A stretch of DNA of 64,000 nucleotides from Sphingomonas populi (GCF_004208535.1 NZ_SGIS01000008.1:62001-126000); one strand, 5' to 3'. Shown: positions 49,490-61,244, counted from the first letter of the stretch. Translations and numbers: made by a program. The notes: generated by a model from the sequence alone, not told the origin.

Positions 49490-51585
49490 TGCAGCGCCAC
49501 GCTTTCGACGGCGATCATCGCCGCGCGCACCTTGGCGCGCGAATCGATGTCGGTGCCGGTCAACACGAAATACAGATCGTGCGTGCCCTGCCCTGCAGGA
49601 AGCGCCGCCGACAGCGCGTGGCGATCCGCGCCCGCCGGCCAACCGCCGAGCGGCAGCGAGACAAGCAGCGGACCATCGCGCCCGTCGAGATGCACGTCGA
49701 TCTCACCAGCAGCGGTGCGAGGTTTGGCGAGGCGGGCGATCGGCGCCGCATTGCCGAGCCGCATATTGAACGCCAGCTTCACCGCCGCCACGTCGAGCCG
49801 GCGCGCGGTGTCGAGATCGGCGGCGCGGTACAGCCAGCACGGATGCTGCGGCGATACACGGACCAGCGCGGTGCCGCCCTCGGCGCGCGGCGGCGCTTCC
49901 AGGATGAACGCGGTCTCGCCGGGCGTGCAGAAATCGAGATCAATGCTCGCGCGGCGCGGCCCCGGCGCGGGCGGCGTGGCGACCTCTGTGCCGGCATCGA
50001 GACCGATCAGCCGATAGCGCGCCCGCTGCACCGCCATGCGGCTCTGAAAGCCGGCCCAGTCGCGCGCTGGCGGGCTCCAGCCAACCTCGGCGATGGCGGC
50101 GGCGCGCGGCCACACCAACTGCGTCACCCAATCCTCGCGGCGCGCGCGCTCGGTCCACATCTGGCCTTGCAGGCCAAGCACATGGCGCCGCGCGTTGGGC
50201 GACAGACCTGCGGGGACCGGATCATGCTCGTAGAGCATCCGGGCAGTGATGGAATCGCTCCAGCCGGGTGGCTCGTCGGCGGTGTTCTTCTGGCGGTTGT
50301 CGAGATAGTACAGCGGCGCCTGCGCGATGACGGCGTCGTGCCCGGACGCGACCGCCTTGGCCGCACCGTCGCCGTCGTGCCACGACATGATCGCCGCCTG
50401 CGCGTCGAGGCCGGCGCCGGTCGCGCCGTCCTGAATCTCGTCCCAGCCGATCAGCCGGCGGCCATGTGCCTCCAGAAAGCGCCCCAGCCGCGCGATGAAC
50501 CAGCGCTCCAGCGCCGGCGCATCCTTGAGACCGAGCGACGCCATCCGCGCTCGCGTTTCGGCGGAGGCCTGCCACTGGGTCGGGTCGACCTCGTCGCCGC
50601 CGAGGTGGATGAACCGGCCCGGAAACAGCGCCATCACTTCGCTGAGGATGTTCTCGACCGTGGTGATCGTCGCTTCGTCGGTGTTGAGCACTTCGGGCAG
50701 CAACCCCCAGTCGGACGCGACCGGCTCGGGCCCGAAGCCGCGCACGCCGAGCTTGGGATAGGCCGCGATCAGCGCGGTGCTGTGCCCGGGCAAGTCGATC
50801 TCGGGGACGATCGTGATGTGCCGCGCGGCGGCATAGGCGACCACCGCGCGGATCTGCTCCTGCGTGTAGAAGCCGCCGTAGCGCGTCACGGCCTTGCCGT
50901 CCGGCGCGATCGTGTCTGGCGCGACCGCCGCGCGCCATGCGCCGACCGAGGTGAGCCGCGGATAGCCTTTGATCTCGATCCGCCAGCCCTGATCGTCGCT
51001 CAGATGCCAATGGAAGCTGTTGAGCTTGTGGACCGCCATCCAGTCGAGGAAGCGCTCGACATAGGCGACCGACTGCATGTGCCGCGCCGAATCGAGCATC
51101 AGCCCGCGCCACGCGAAGCGCGGCTGGTCGGCGATCGTCATGGTCGCGAGATGGACGGTCCCGCCGGGCTGCTGGGTGAGCAACTGCCACAGCGTCACGC
51201 CGCCGTAATACAGCCCCGCCCCGGCGGACGCGCGGATCGTGACGCCGGTGTCGGCGACGGCGAGCGTATAGCCTTCCCCGCCGCCGGGCGCGGCGGGATC
51301 GCTGGCGAAAGCGATGTCGCCGGCGCGTCCCTCGGCGGTCTCGACAAGGACCGGGCGCAGGCGCGTCGTGGCGGCGAGCCGGTCGCGCAAAGCGGTGGCT
51401 GCGGCGCGGGCGGCGTCATCGTGCGGCGCGACGCGCAGGCGCGGTGCTGGCGGAACGTCGAACCCCCTGCCCGGCTGTTCGATCACGGAGGCGGGCAGCG
51501 GCACCAACGCGGGTGGTGCGGCGCTGGCGGCGGTCGCGCCGAATACGGCGAGGCCGCCCAGAATGATCGTGCCGGATTTGCGCAT
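49486..51585 (-). CDS. Beta-N-acetylhexosaminidase, GH20
   Basis: A 699-aa exported glycosidase removing terminal GlcNAc/GalNAc, as from chitin fragments. Signal peptide to about residue 22 (ATAASA). A GH20b N-domain is followed by the catalytic barrel: FAWRGLMLDSARHMQSVAYV, KLNSFHWHLSDDQGWRIEIK, ITIVPEIDLPGHSTALIAAY, and the catalytic Asp-Glu in FIHLGGDEVDPTQW. The C-terminal 150 residues form a beta-rich domain. A GntR-type regulator gene lies 57 bases upstream on the same strand. Confidence 0.95.
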   Translation of the reverse strand: MRKSGTIILGGLAVFGATAASAAPPALVPLPASVIEQPGRGFDVPPAPRLRVAPHDDAARAAATALRDRLAATTRLRPVLVETAEGRAGDIAFASDPAAPGGGEGYTLAVADTGVTIRASAGAGLYYGGVTLWQLLTQQPGGTVHLATMTIADQPRFAWRGLMLDSARHMQSVAYVERFLDWMAVHKLNSFHWHLSDDQGWRIEIKGYPRLTSVGAWRAAVAPDTIAPDGKAVTRYGGFYTQEQIRAVVAYAAARHITIVPEIDLPGHSTALIAAYPKLGVRGFGPEPVASDWGLLPEVLNTDEATITTVENILSEVMALFPGRFIHLGGDEVDPTQWQASAETRARMASLGLKDAPALERWFIARLGRFLEAHGRRLIGWDEIQDGATGAGLDAQAAIMSWHDGDGAAKAVASGHDAVIAQAPLYYLDNRQKNTADEPPGWSDSITARMLYEHDPVPAGLSPNARRHVLGLQGQMWTERARREDWVTQLVWPRAAAIAEVGWSPPARDWAGFQSRMAVQRARYRLIGLDAGTEVATPPAPGPRRASIDLDFCTPGETAFILEAPPRAEGGTALVRVSPQHPCWLYRAADLDTARRLDVAAVKLAFNMRLGNAAPIARLAKPRTAAGEIDVHLDGRDGPLLVSLPLGGWPAGADRHALSAALPAGQGTHDLYFVLTGTDIDSRAKVRAAMIAVESVALQ

Positions 51586-51642
51586 CACGTCTCTTCAACC
51601 GTATTCTTCGTCGAAAAGGAACACGATTGCGCCGGGCCGAAT

Positions 51643-51999
51643 TCAGGCGTCGCTGCGCTCCAGCAGGTCGGCGGGGTCGAGACCGAGTAACCCGATATGG
51701 TCGCGGATGCGCGGCCAGCTTTCGGTCAGGAACAACGTCCGCTCGGCATCGCGCAGCTTTTCCGCCGCGCCCGCCAGCACGAACATGCCGACGCCGCGCC
51801 GCACCTCGACATAGCCGTCGTCCTGAAAGGTCTGATACGCCTTCGCCACCGTCAGCGGGTTGGCGCCATGCTGCGCGGCGAGCGCGCGCACCGAGGGAAG
51901 CTGGTCGCCCGCGCGATAGTCGCCGCGCAGGATCGCCGCCGCGATCGTGTTGCGCAGACGGATGTACACGGGGCTGTCGTCGTTGCTGAGCGCTGTCAT
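51643..51999 (-). CDS. YtrA-type GntR-family regulator
   Basis: A 118-aa repressor. Winged HTH at about 10-75: PVYIRLRNTIAAAILRGDYR, AGDQLPSVRALAAQHGANPL, TVAKAYQTFQDDGYVEVRRG. The effector part is short (about 40 residues), as in the YtrA subfamily. It is placed just before the hexosaminidase gene and may control it. Confidence 0.9.
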   Translation of the reverse strand: MTALSNDDSPVYIRLRNTIAAAILRGDYRAGDQLPSVRALAAQHGANPLTVAKAYQTFQDDGYVEVRRGVGMFVLAGAAEKLRDAERTLFLTESWPRIRDHIGLLGLDPADLLERSDA

Positions 52000-52037
52000 G
52001 CCACCTTAATACAGCAGCAGGGCTTCGCGTCCAGTCC

Positions 52038-52616
52038 TTAGCCCTGCCAGGTGGAGACGACGTCGCTCAGATCGGGCCGGGGCCGCTCGTCGAGCAGGCG
52101 CTCGGGCATGCCGAGGAATATGAAGCCGGCGATCCGCTCTGGCGCGGCGCCGAACGCATCGCGCACCGCGTCCGAATATGCCGGCCAGCCGGTCAGCCAC
52201 CCGCCGACGAAGCCAAGCGCATGCGCGGCGGTGAGCAGGTTCATGCACGCCGCCCCCGCCGAAAGCTCCTGCTCCCACAAAGGAATCTTGCTGGTCGGAT
52301 GCGGCGCGGACAGCACGACGACCAAAGCTGGCGCCTGATGCGCGAACTGTACGAGCGAATCGAGCTCGACCCGCGTCGCTTGCGGCCGCTCGGCGCGATA
52401 CGCCTCGGTGATGACCTCGGCGAGCCGGTTGCGTTTGTCCTCGCCCACCACCACGAAGCGCCACGGCGCGAGCTTGCCGTGATCGGGCGTGCGCGCGGCG
52501 ACGGCGAGGATCGTCTCCATCTGCTCGGGGGAAGGGCCGGGTGCGATCATGTCGCGTGGCTTGCCCGAGCGGCGGGTGGAAAGCAGCGCTAGCGGCGAAC
52601 TGGTGTCGTTGAACAT
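52038..52616 (-). CDS. Nitroreductase-family oxidoreductase (YdjA-like)
   Basis: A 192-aa FMN-binding protein. LLSTRRSGKPRDMIAPGPSP contains the FMN phosphate contact RRS, then ILAVAARTPDHGKLAPWRFV, LSAGAACMNLLTAAHALGFV and FIFLGMPERLLDERPRPDLS. The length and D-H-G-K-L-x-P-W-R motif point to the YdjA group of NAD(P)H-dependent reductases. The ATG at 52616 is chosen; a GTG two codons earlier is also possible. Confidence 0.9.
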   Translation of the reverse strand: MFNDTSSPLALLSTRRSGKPRDMIAPGPSPEQMETILAVAARTPDHGKLAPWRFVVVGEDKRNRLAEVITEAYRAERPQATRVELDSLVQFAHQAPALVVVLSAPHPTSKIPLWEQELSAGAACMNLLTAAHALGFVGGWLTGWPAYSDAVRDAFGAAPERIAGFIFLGMPERLLDERPRPDLSDVVSTWQG

Positions 52617-52727
52617 GCCCACGATGTAGCGTTGCCGCGCGCATATTTACAGTCGCCGGAATGCCGCTAGGTTCGCGCGCTTGTACGCCGGGCGTTCCGG
52701 CAGGGTTTTCAGGAAGTTGTTCCGTAC

Positions 52728-54329
52728 ATGGCCACCGCCGAATCCGCCCCGGGCGTGCCCGCCGACGCGAAAACGCTGTTCGGCCACCCCCGCGCGCTGT
52801 TCATGCTGTTCTTCGCCGAAATGTGGGAGCGATTCTCCTATTACGGCATGCGCGCGATCCTGGTGTTCTATCTCACCAAGCATTTCCTGTTCGCGAAAGA
52901 CCCGTCCTACGCGGTGTACGGTGCCTATACCTCGCTGGTGTACGTCACCCCGGTGATCGGCGGCTATCTGGCGGACCGGTATCTCGGCGCGCGCAAGGCG
53001 GTGCTGGCGGGCGGTATCCTCATCGCCGCCGGCCACCTGATGATCGCGCTGTTCGAGGGGCCGGTCGGCGAACAGGGCCTCTATCTCAACGGCTTCTACC
53101 TCGCGCTGGCGACGATCGTGATCGGCACGGGCTTCCTCAAGGCCAATATCTCGGTACTGGTCGGCCAGCTCTACGCGCGCAACGATATCCGCCGCGACCC
53201 TGCGTTCTCGATCTTCTACATGGGAATCAATACCGGCGCGTGGATCGGCCCGATCATCATCGGCATCCTCGGCGAGACGGTCGGCTGGTCCTGGGGCTTC
53301 GGCGCCGCCGGTATCGGCATGGTGCTCGGCCAGATCGTGTTCGTGGTGTTCCAGCGTGAGCTTCACGGCGTAGGTCAGCCGGTATCGCCGGAGCGGTTGC
53401 GCGCGCCGGTGGTGGCGGGGCTGTCGCGCGAATGGATCATCTATATCGCGGCGTTCCTGTCGATCGGCGTCGCCTGGTGGCTGATCCGTTCGGAAGGCGC
53501 GGTCGGCCTGCTGCTCGGCGGGTTCTCGGCGCTGACGGTGGGGCTGATCGTCTATCTCGCGGTGTGGACGCTGCCCCGCGTCGAACGCGACCGCATCTTC
53601 GCGGCGATGTTCCTCGTCGCGCTCAGCCCGTTGTTCTGGGCGCTGTTCGAACAGGCCGGCTCGTCGCTCAACGTCTTCACCGATGAACGCGTTGATCGCG
53701 TGATGCTCGGCTGGACCGTGCCGGCATCGGTGTTCCAGTCGGTCAATTCGGCCTTCATCATCACGCTGGCGCCTTTGTTCGCGGGTTTGTGGACATGGCT
53801 CGCCAAGCGGCGGCTGGAGCCGAGCGTACCGCTCAAATTCGGGATCGGGCTGATGCTCGTCGGCGTCGGCTTCATCGTGCTGGTGGCGGGCGCGGCGGCA
53901 AGCGGGAGCGGCCTGACCCCGGCGCTGTTCATCATCCTGCTCTATCTGTTCCACTCGATGGCCGAATTGTGCTTCTCGCCGATCGGCCTGTCTTCGATGA
54001 CGCGGCTGTCGGTGGCGAGCATGACCGGGCTGATGATGGGCACCTGGTTCCTGGCGACCGCCGCCGGCAATTTCATCGCCTCGGTGATCGCGCAGGCGAC
54101 CGGCGGCGACAATGCCGGGCCGGATCAGGTGCTGCACGTCTACACCAGCATCTCCTGGTTCTCGATCGGCGTGGGCGTGCTGGTGGTGCTGGTCAGTCCG
54201 TTGGTGAAGCGGCTGATGCACCTCGATCTGCTCGATGCGCCGGTCGATCACGCGATGCTCGGCGAAGCCGGGCTCGCCGAGCCGGCGGCGGCGGGGCTGG
54301 ATACGCGCGGCGAGACCCGCACGCACTGA
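52728..54329 (+). CDS. POT/PTR2-family peptide transporter
   Basis: Proton-coupled oligopeptide transporter of 533 aa with about 12-14 membrane helices. Helix 1 has the substrate/proton motif EMWERFSYYGMRAILVFYL (ExxERFxYY). Then GGYLADRYLGARKAVLAGG, the PTR2 signature region FSIFYMGINTGAWIGPIIIG, and later FWALFEQAGSSLNVF plus AELCFSPIGLSSMTRLSVAS. Di- and tripeptides are the expected substrates. Confidence 0.95.
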   Translation: MATAESAPGVPADAKTLFGHPRALFMLFFAEMWERFSYYGMRAILVFYLTKHFLFAKDPSYAVYGAYTSLVYVTPVIGGYLADRYLGARKAVLAGGILIAAGHLMIALFEGPVGEQGLYLNGFYLALATIVIGTGFLKANISVLVGQLYARNDIRRDPAFSIFYMGINTGAWIGPIIIGILGETVGWSWGFGAAGIGMVLGQIVFVVFQRELHGVGQPVSPERLRAPVVAGLSREWIIYIAAFLSIGVAWWLIRSEGAVGLLLGGFSALTVGLIVYLAVWTLPRVERDRIFAAMFLVALSPLFWALFEQAGSSLNVFTDERVDRVMLGWTVPASVFQSVNSAFIITLAPLFAGLWTWLAKRRLEPSVPLKFGIGLMLVGVGFIVLVAGAAASGSGLTPALFIILLYLFHSMAELCFSPIGLSSMTRLSVASMTGLMMGTWFLATAAGNFIASVIAQATGGDNAGPDQVLHVYTSISWFSIGVGVLVVLVSPLVKRLMHLDLLDAPVDHAMLGEAGLAEPAAAGLDTRGETRTH

Positions 54330-54406
54330 GGTGCTTCGAACGCGCCGCTCGCGCTTCTGGCGCGGCGGCGTTACTGAGCTGACACAACCGATCCGGAACG
54401 AGACGC

Positions 54407-55747
<1,341 letters not shown>

Positions 55748-55758
55748 GCGCAACATAT

Positions 55759-55862
55759 TCCCCGCCCGCTCGCGGGAGGGGCTAGGGGAGGGCCTGTCCC
55801 CAAACGCGACACCCTTTTTAGACACGCCCTCCCCCGCCCCCTCCCGCAAGCGGGAAGGGAGA
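55759..55862. repeat. Large imperfect inverted repeat downstream of glmM
   Basis: The left arm contains CCCGCTCGCGGGAGGGG then AGGGGAGGGCCTGTC. The right arm, read in reverse complement, contains CCCGCTTGCGGGAGGGG then GGGGGAGGGCGTGTC. The centre is AT-richer. This looks like a dispersed intergenic palindrome of the kind scattered through sphingomonad genomes; it could also terminate glmM transcription. Confidence 0.7.
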
Positions 55863-55874
55863 AAAGGACACGAA

Positions 55875-56105
55875 ATGCTCGAAATGCGCCCCGATTGCGA
55901 ACGCTGCGGCACCGATCTCCCCGCCAACGCCCCCGGCGCGTTCATCTGCTCGTTCGAATGCACCTTCTGCGCCGAATGCGCCGAGGATCTCGACGATCGC
56001 TGCCCCAATTGCGGCGGCGAGCTGATGGACCGCCCCGCCCGCACCGGCAAGGCACTCGCCGGCAATCCCGCCTCGACGATACGCTATTTCAAGGGACACG
56101 CGTGA
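55875..56105 (+). CDS. DUF1272-domain zinc-finger-like protein
   Basis: A 76-aa protein with the family pattern: MLEMRPDCERCGTDLPANAP, then FICSFECTFCAECAEDLDDR, CPNCGGELMDRPAR. Eight cysteines in C-x2-C pairs suggest two bound zinc ions. Function unknown. Its stop overlaps the thiD GTG (GTGA), so the two are coupled. Confidence 0.92.
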   Translation: MLEMRPDCERCGTDLPANAPGAFICSFECTFCAECAEDLDDRCPNCGGELMDRPARTGKALAGNPASTIRYFKGHA

Positions 56106-57325
56106 CGACCCCGCGCATCCTCATCATCGCCGGTTCGGATTCGGGCGGCGGCGCCGGCATTCAGGCCGACATCAAGACGGTGACGATGCTCGGCGGCCAC
56201 GCCATGACCGCGATCACCGCGATCACCGCGCAGAACACGATGGGCGTGCAGGCGGTGATGCCGGTCCCCGCCGACATCGTCGTCGCGCAGATCGCCTCCT
56301 GCGTGTCCGACATCGGCGTCGATGCGGTGAAGATCGGCATGATCGGCTCGGCCGAGACCGCGCATGCGGTGGCGGATGCGCTAGAAGGGCTTGGCGTGCC
56401 GATCGTGTTCGATCCGGTGATGGTCGCGACCAGCGGCGCGGCGCTCGCCGATGCCGACACGATCGCCGCATTCGACAGGCTGATGCGGCTCGCCACTTTG
56501 GTCACGCCCAATGTGCCCGAACTGGCCGCGCTCTCTCCCCCGGTTCGCTTTGAGCTTGTCGAAGGGCATACCAGCGGCGATGCGTCCGGGGCGCGGGCTT
56601 CGACGGGCTCAGCACGAACGGGGGGACGTGCAGAAATGCTGGCGGCCATCACCGGCACCGCGATCCTCGCCAAAGGCGGTCACGGCGACAGCGACACGCT
56701 GACCGACCGGCTCGTCGGCCCCGCCGGCGAGATAGCCCGCTGGGACAGCCCGCGCATCGCCACCCGCCACACCCACGGCACCGGCTGCACGCTCGCCTCG
56801 GCAATCGCGACTGAACTCGCGCGCGGCGCGCCGCTGCCGCATGCGATCGAGCGCGCGCGCGCCTTCGTCCGTCTCGCGATGCTCGGCGCGCCCGGATTCG
56901 GTGGCGGCCACGGGCCGATGGGGCACCAGACCGTTCGGCTCGACGGCCCCCGCCCCGCGCCCACCCCCAACCAGATCACGCTGCCGCTCATCGATTTCGC
57001 CGCCAGCGCCGCTTTTTGCGAAGCGCTCGGCCTCACCCGCATCGTCGATGCCGCGCCGCGCTACGCCCGCTTCGAAAGCGAGGGCGGCGTCACCCTCTCC
57101 ATCGAGGCGGCGGACGAGATGCCGCACGGGCCGATGCTGTATTTCGAGTGCGACGATCTCGACGCCACCGTCGCCGCGTTGCGCGCGCTCGGCGCAACGG
57201 TCGGCGATCCGGTCGACCAGCGTTGGGGCTGGCGCGAGGCGCGCACGCGCGATCCCGCCGGCAACGCGCTCTGTCTCTACCAGTCTGGCGAGGCGCGGCG
57301 CTTTCCGGCATGGCGGATCGCCTGA
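56102..57325 (+). CDS. thiD: ThiD kinase fused to a C-terminal VOC domain
   Basis: A 407-aa protein. The first 270 residues are hydroxymethylpyrimidine(-phosphate) kinase of thiamine synthesis: ILIIAGSDSGGGAGIQADIK, TAITAQNTMGVQAVMPVPAD, FDPVMVATSGAALADADTIA, LAKGGHGDSDTLTDRLVGP, and the anion hole THGTGCTLASAIATELARG. From about 285 to 407 there is a VOC/glyoxalase-like domain (ITLPLIDFAASAAFCEALGL, GPMLYFECDDLDATVAALRA, ARTRDPAGNALCLYQSGEAR). At about 145-175 an Arg/Ser/Gly-rich insert (FELVEGHTSGDASGARASTG) is encoded by an inverted repeat. A typical ThiD is about 265 aa. Start is the GTG at 56102. Confidence 0.9.
   Translation: MTTPRILIIAGSDSGGGAGIQADIKTVTMLGGHAMTAITAITAQNTMGVQAVMPVPADIVVAQIASCVSDIGVDAVKIGMIGSAETAHAVADALEGLGVPIVFDPVMVATSGAALADADTIAAFDRLMRLATLVTPNVPELAALSPPVRFELVEGHTSGDASGARASTGSARTGGRAEMLAAITGTAILAKGGHGDSDTLTDRLVGPAGEIARWDSPRIATRHTHGTGCTLASAIATELARGAPLPHAIERARAFVRLAMLGAPGFGGGHGPMGHQTVRLDGPRPAPTPNQITLPLIDFAASAAFCEALGLTRIVDAAPRYARFESEGGVTLSIEAADEMPHGPMLYFECDDLDATVAALRALGATVGDPVDQRWGWREARTRDPAGNALCLYQSGEARRFPAWRIA
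56537..56625. repeat. Dispersed palindromic repeat inserted in frame within thiD
   Basis: The left arm (56537-56567) includes GTTCGCTTTGAGCTTGTCGA; the right arm (56595-56625) in reverse complement includes GTTCGTGCTGAGCCCGTCGA. About 23 of 31 positions match. Together they encode the insert between two ThiD core strands without breaking the frame. The word resembles a repeat common between genes in sphingomonads. Confidence 0.8.
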
Positions 57326-57972
57326 TGCCCAGCCTCAAACACGAAAAACTCTGCCTTGCCCCCGTCGCCGGTGTCGATGAGGCCGGACGCGGCCCGCTCG
57401 CCGGGCCGGTGGTCGCCGCTGCCGTCATCCTGCCCGCGCGGGGCGTGCCGCGCGGCATCAACGATTCGAAGAAGCTCCCCGCCGCCGAGCGCGCCCGGCT
57501 GCACGACCGGCTGCGTGGATGCGCGCAGATCGGCGTCGGCATCGTCGAGGCCGACGAGATCGACGTGCTCAACATCTATTGGGCGACGATGAAGGCGATG
57601 ACGCTCGCCGTGGAAGCGCTGGTTCGGGAGGGCGGCTGCGTGCCCGGCCACATCCTCGTCGATGGCAACCGCCTACCCAAATGGCACCATGCCGCCACGC
57701 CGATCGTCAAAGGCGATGCGATCAGCCTGTCGATCGCCGCCGCCTCGATCATCGCCAAGCATACCCGCGATACGATCATGCGCGCGCATCACGACGCGCA
57801 TCCGCACTACGGCTGGATCACCAACCAGGGCTATGGCGCGCCCGAACACCTGCGCGCTTTACGCGAACACGGCCCCTCCCCGCTCCATCGTCGCAGCTTC
57901 GCTCCGGTCGCCGCATTTTTTCGGGAGGCCGAGTCCTCGCCGCCACACGCTATCACTGGGGCCTGTGGATAA
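57325..57972 (+). CDS. rnhB: Ribonuclease HII
   Basis: A 215-aa enzyme that nicks RNA-DNA hybrids and removes misincorporated ribonucleotides. VAGVDEAGRGPLAGPVVAAA carries the catalytic Asp-Glu pair; INDSKKLPAAERARLHDRL, HILVDGNRLPKWHHA (third acidic residue) and SLSIAAASIIAKHTRDTIMR follow; HPHYGWITNQGYGAPEHLRA and HRRSFAPV close the family pattern. The start overlaps thiD by TGATG. rnhB next to ccrM is common in alphaproteobacteria. Confidence 0.96.
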   Translation: MPSLKHEKLCLAPVAGVDEAGRGPLAGPVVAAAVILPARGVPRGINDSKKLPAAERARLHDRLRGCAQIGVGIVEADEIDVLNIYWATMKAMTLAVEALVREGGCVPGHILVDGNRLPKWHHAATPIVKGDAISLSIAAASIIAKHTRDTIMRAHHDAHPHYGWITNQGYGAPEHLRALREHGPSPLHRRSFAPVAAFFREAESSPPHAITGACG

Positions 57973-57977
57973 GTCGG

Positions 57978-59247
<1,270 letters not shown>

Positions 59248-59273
59248 TCTTCGGTTGAGGAGAGCCACCACCT

Positions 59274-59349
59274 CCGTTCGTCCCGAGCGAAGTCGAGGGA
59301 CAAGCCCGACGGTTGCGCACGGTGTCTAGACTTCGCTCGACACGAACGG
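59274..59349. repeat. Inverted repeat between ccrM and folP
   Basis: CCGTTCGTCCCGAGCGAAGT (from 59274) and, reversed, CCGTTCGTGTCGAGCGAAGT (ending 59349): 21-base arms with two mismatches, 34 bases apart. It ends 24 bases before folP. It looks like a dispersed repeat of a different family from the one in thiD. Confidence 0.75.
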
Positions 59350-59373
59350 GTTGTGGAGATTACGAGCCGGGCG

Positions 59374-60429
59374 ATGACCACCCTCCACCTCCGCCCCACC
59401 CAGTTCGTCGACACCCCCGCCGCGCACCCCGACGGCGGCGTCGCGCGACTGGCGGGCGGGATGCTGTGGTTCGCAGCCTATGAGGTGATCGAGCAGGGCA
59501 CCAAACGCACCGTCCCCGTCGCCGAGATCGCGACGCTCGGCGACCGCGCGGTCGCCATCCACGCGCGCGTCACCGCCCCCCGCCCCCCGCTCATACTGGG
59601 CGCGCGCGTGCTGCGTTTCGACCAGCCGGTGGTGGCAGGCATCCTCAACGTCACCCCCGACAGCTTTTCGGACGGCGGCACGCTCCAGGACGATCCCGAA
59701 GCGGCAGCCGCCGCCGGTGTCGCGATGGCGGCGGCGGGCGCGGCCCTGATCGATCTCGGCGGCGAATCGACCCGCCCCGGCGCGCCTTTGGTGTGGGAAG
59801 GCGACGAAGCCAAACGCGTCGCCCCGGTCGCCGAACGGCTGCTGCGCGCGGGCACCTTGGTCTCGATCGACACCCGCAAAAGCGCGGTGATGGAAGCCGC
59901 GCTCGCGCTCGGCCCGGTCATCGTCAACGATGTGTCGGCGCTGCTGTGGGACGATCGCGCCGCCGGCATCGCCGCAGCGGCGGGCGCGCCGGTGATCCTG
60001 ATGCACTCGCCCGACCCCAAACGCGGCCCGCACGGCGGCGACGGCTATGCCGACGTGCTGACCGAGGTGTACGACTGGCTCGAAGCCCGCATCTACGCAG
60101 TGGTCGCCGCCGGCGTCGACCGCGCGAAGATCATGATCGATCCCGGCATCGGCTTCGGCAAGACCCTCGCCGACAATCTCGCGCTGCTCAACGGCCTCGC
60201 GCTGTTCCACGGCCTCGGCTGCCCGATCATGCTCGGCGCGAGCCGCAAGCGGCTGATCGGCGCACTCTCGAACGAAGCGCCGGTCGGGGAACGCCTCGGC
60301 GGCTCGGTCGCACTCGCGCTCAAGGGCGCGGACGCCGGCGTGCAACTGCTGCGCGTGCATGACGTGGCGGAGACGGTACAGGCGCTGCGTGTGTGGCGGG
60401 GCTTGCGAGATCGCGCGCTGGTGGGGTGA
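59374..60429 (+). CDS. folP: Dihydropteroate synthase
   Basis: A 351-aa folate enzyme and sulfonamide target. The catalytic barrel starts near residue 80: VAGILNVTPDSFSDGGTLQD, ALIDLGGESTRPGAPLVWEG, SIDTRKSAVMEAAL, VIVNDVSAL, then ILMHSPDPKRGPHGGDGY, IMIDPGIGFGKTLADNLALL, and IMLGASRKRLIGALS. The N-terminal 75 residues are an extension found in alphaproteobacterial enzymes. The ATG at 59374 is used; it is within 25 bases of a repeat element. Confidence 0.96.
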   Translation: MTTLHLRPTQFVDTPAAHPDGGVARLAGGMLWFAAYEVIEQGTKRTVPVAEIATLGDRAVAIHARVTAPRPPLILGARVLRFDQPVVAGILNVTPDSFSDGGTLQDDPEAAAAAGVAMAAAGAALIDLGGESTRPGAPLVWEGDEAKRVAPVAERLLRAGTLVSIDTRKSAVMEAALALGPVIVNDVSALLWDDRAAGIAAAAGAPVILMHSPDPKRGPHGGDGYADVLTEVYDWLEARIYAVVAAGVDRAKIMIDPGIGFGKTLADNLALLNGLALFHGLGCPIMLGASRKRLIGALSNEAPVGERLGGSVALALKGADAGVQLLRVHDVAETVQALRVWRGLRDRALVG

Positions 60430-60530
60430 GGCGCGCGCGAAGGGCGAGGAATGACGGGTGCCGCCCAATTGTAGCCGTTTGCGCCCTCCTTGAGATACCC
60501 GTGCTGCGGGTGGCAGGGAGCCGCTGTCGG

Positions 60531-61244
60531 TTACGGGGTCAGCCGGTTGATCTTGACGGTCTTTCCGTCGGTCAGGATCGAGAGGTAGCCATTTTCCTTG
60601 ATGTCGTTGGAGGCCAGGCGGCCGTCGACGTCGACGCGAAGCGTGTGGACGTCGCTGAAGCGGGGGGAGAGCAACCTGACGCCCGACCAGGCATAGTGAC
60701 TGTAGACGCTGCTCAACTTGGCCTTCTGGCTTTCCATGATCGAGGTCAGGCCGGCGGCGTTGACCGTCGACAGCGGGATCAAAATGTCTTCAAGCTTGAA
60801 CTTCGACGCGTCGCCGCCGGACACGCTGATCTCCACCGGAGCGGGCTTACCGAAGGTGCCGGTGTGGGTGTCCATCGAGATGCTCAGCAGCTTCCGAGGA
60901 TCCTCCGGGTTCTGATATTTGACCGAACAGGTCGTCAGCTCACCCTCCGGCTCATCGTCACTGGCGTCGATCTTGCTGCCCGGGCTGAAGAAGGAGTTGA
61001 TCTCCGACACCTTCACATCGGCGCCGAGCTGCTTGGCGATGGCGCGGAAGCAGACGTCTGGGCCCTGGGCCAGGGTGGGCGCCGCAGTCTTGGGCGCGTC
61101 CCCGGTCGGCGTGTCGGACGAGGAAGCGAAGACGCCGTTGTCCGATGTCGCGTTGGACGCTGAGTTGCCGCCGCCACAGGCCGACAGGCTGAGCGACAGG
61201 CCGATGGCCAGGGCGAACGCGGTGGGCTGCGGCCTGGGGATCAT
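60531..61244 (-). CDS. Lipoprotein of unknown function
   Basis: A 237-aa protein. From the ATG at 61244 (AGAGGA 9 bases upstream) it reads MIPRPQPTAFALAIGLSLSL then SACGGGNS, a lipobox with the modified Cys near 23. A Ser/Thr-rich linker follows, then GPDVCFRAIAKQLGADVKVS, GELTTCSVKYQNPEDPRKLL (two Cys) and a beta-rich C-terminus with DVHTLRVDVDGRLASNDIKE. No family recognised. An ATG three codons upstream is an alternative start. Confidence 0.75.
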   Translation of the reverse strand: MIPRPQPTAFALAIGLSLSLSACGGGNSASNATSDNGVFASSSDTPTGDAPKTAAPTLAQGPDVCFRAIAKQLGADVKVSEINSFFSPGSKIDASDDEPEGELTTCSVKYQNPEDPRKLLSISMDTHTGTFGKPAPVEISVSGGDASKFKLEDILIPLSTVNAAGLTSIMESQKAKLSSVYSHYAWSGVRLLSPRFSDVHTLRVDVDGRLASNDIKENGYLSILTDGKTVKINRLTP

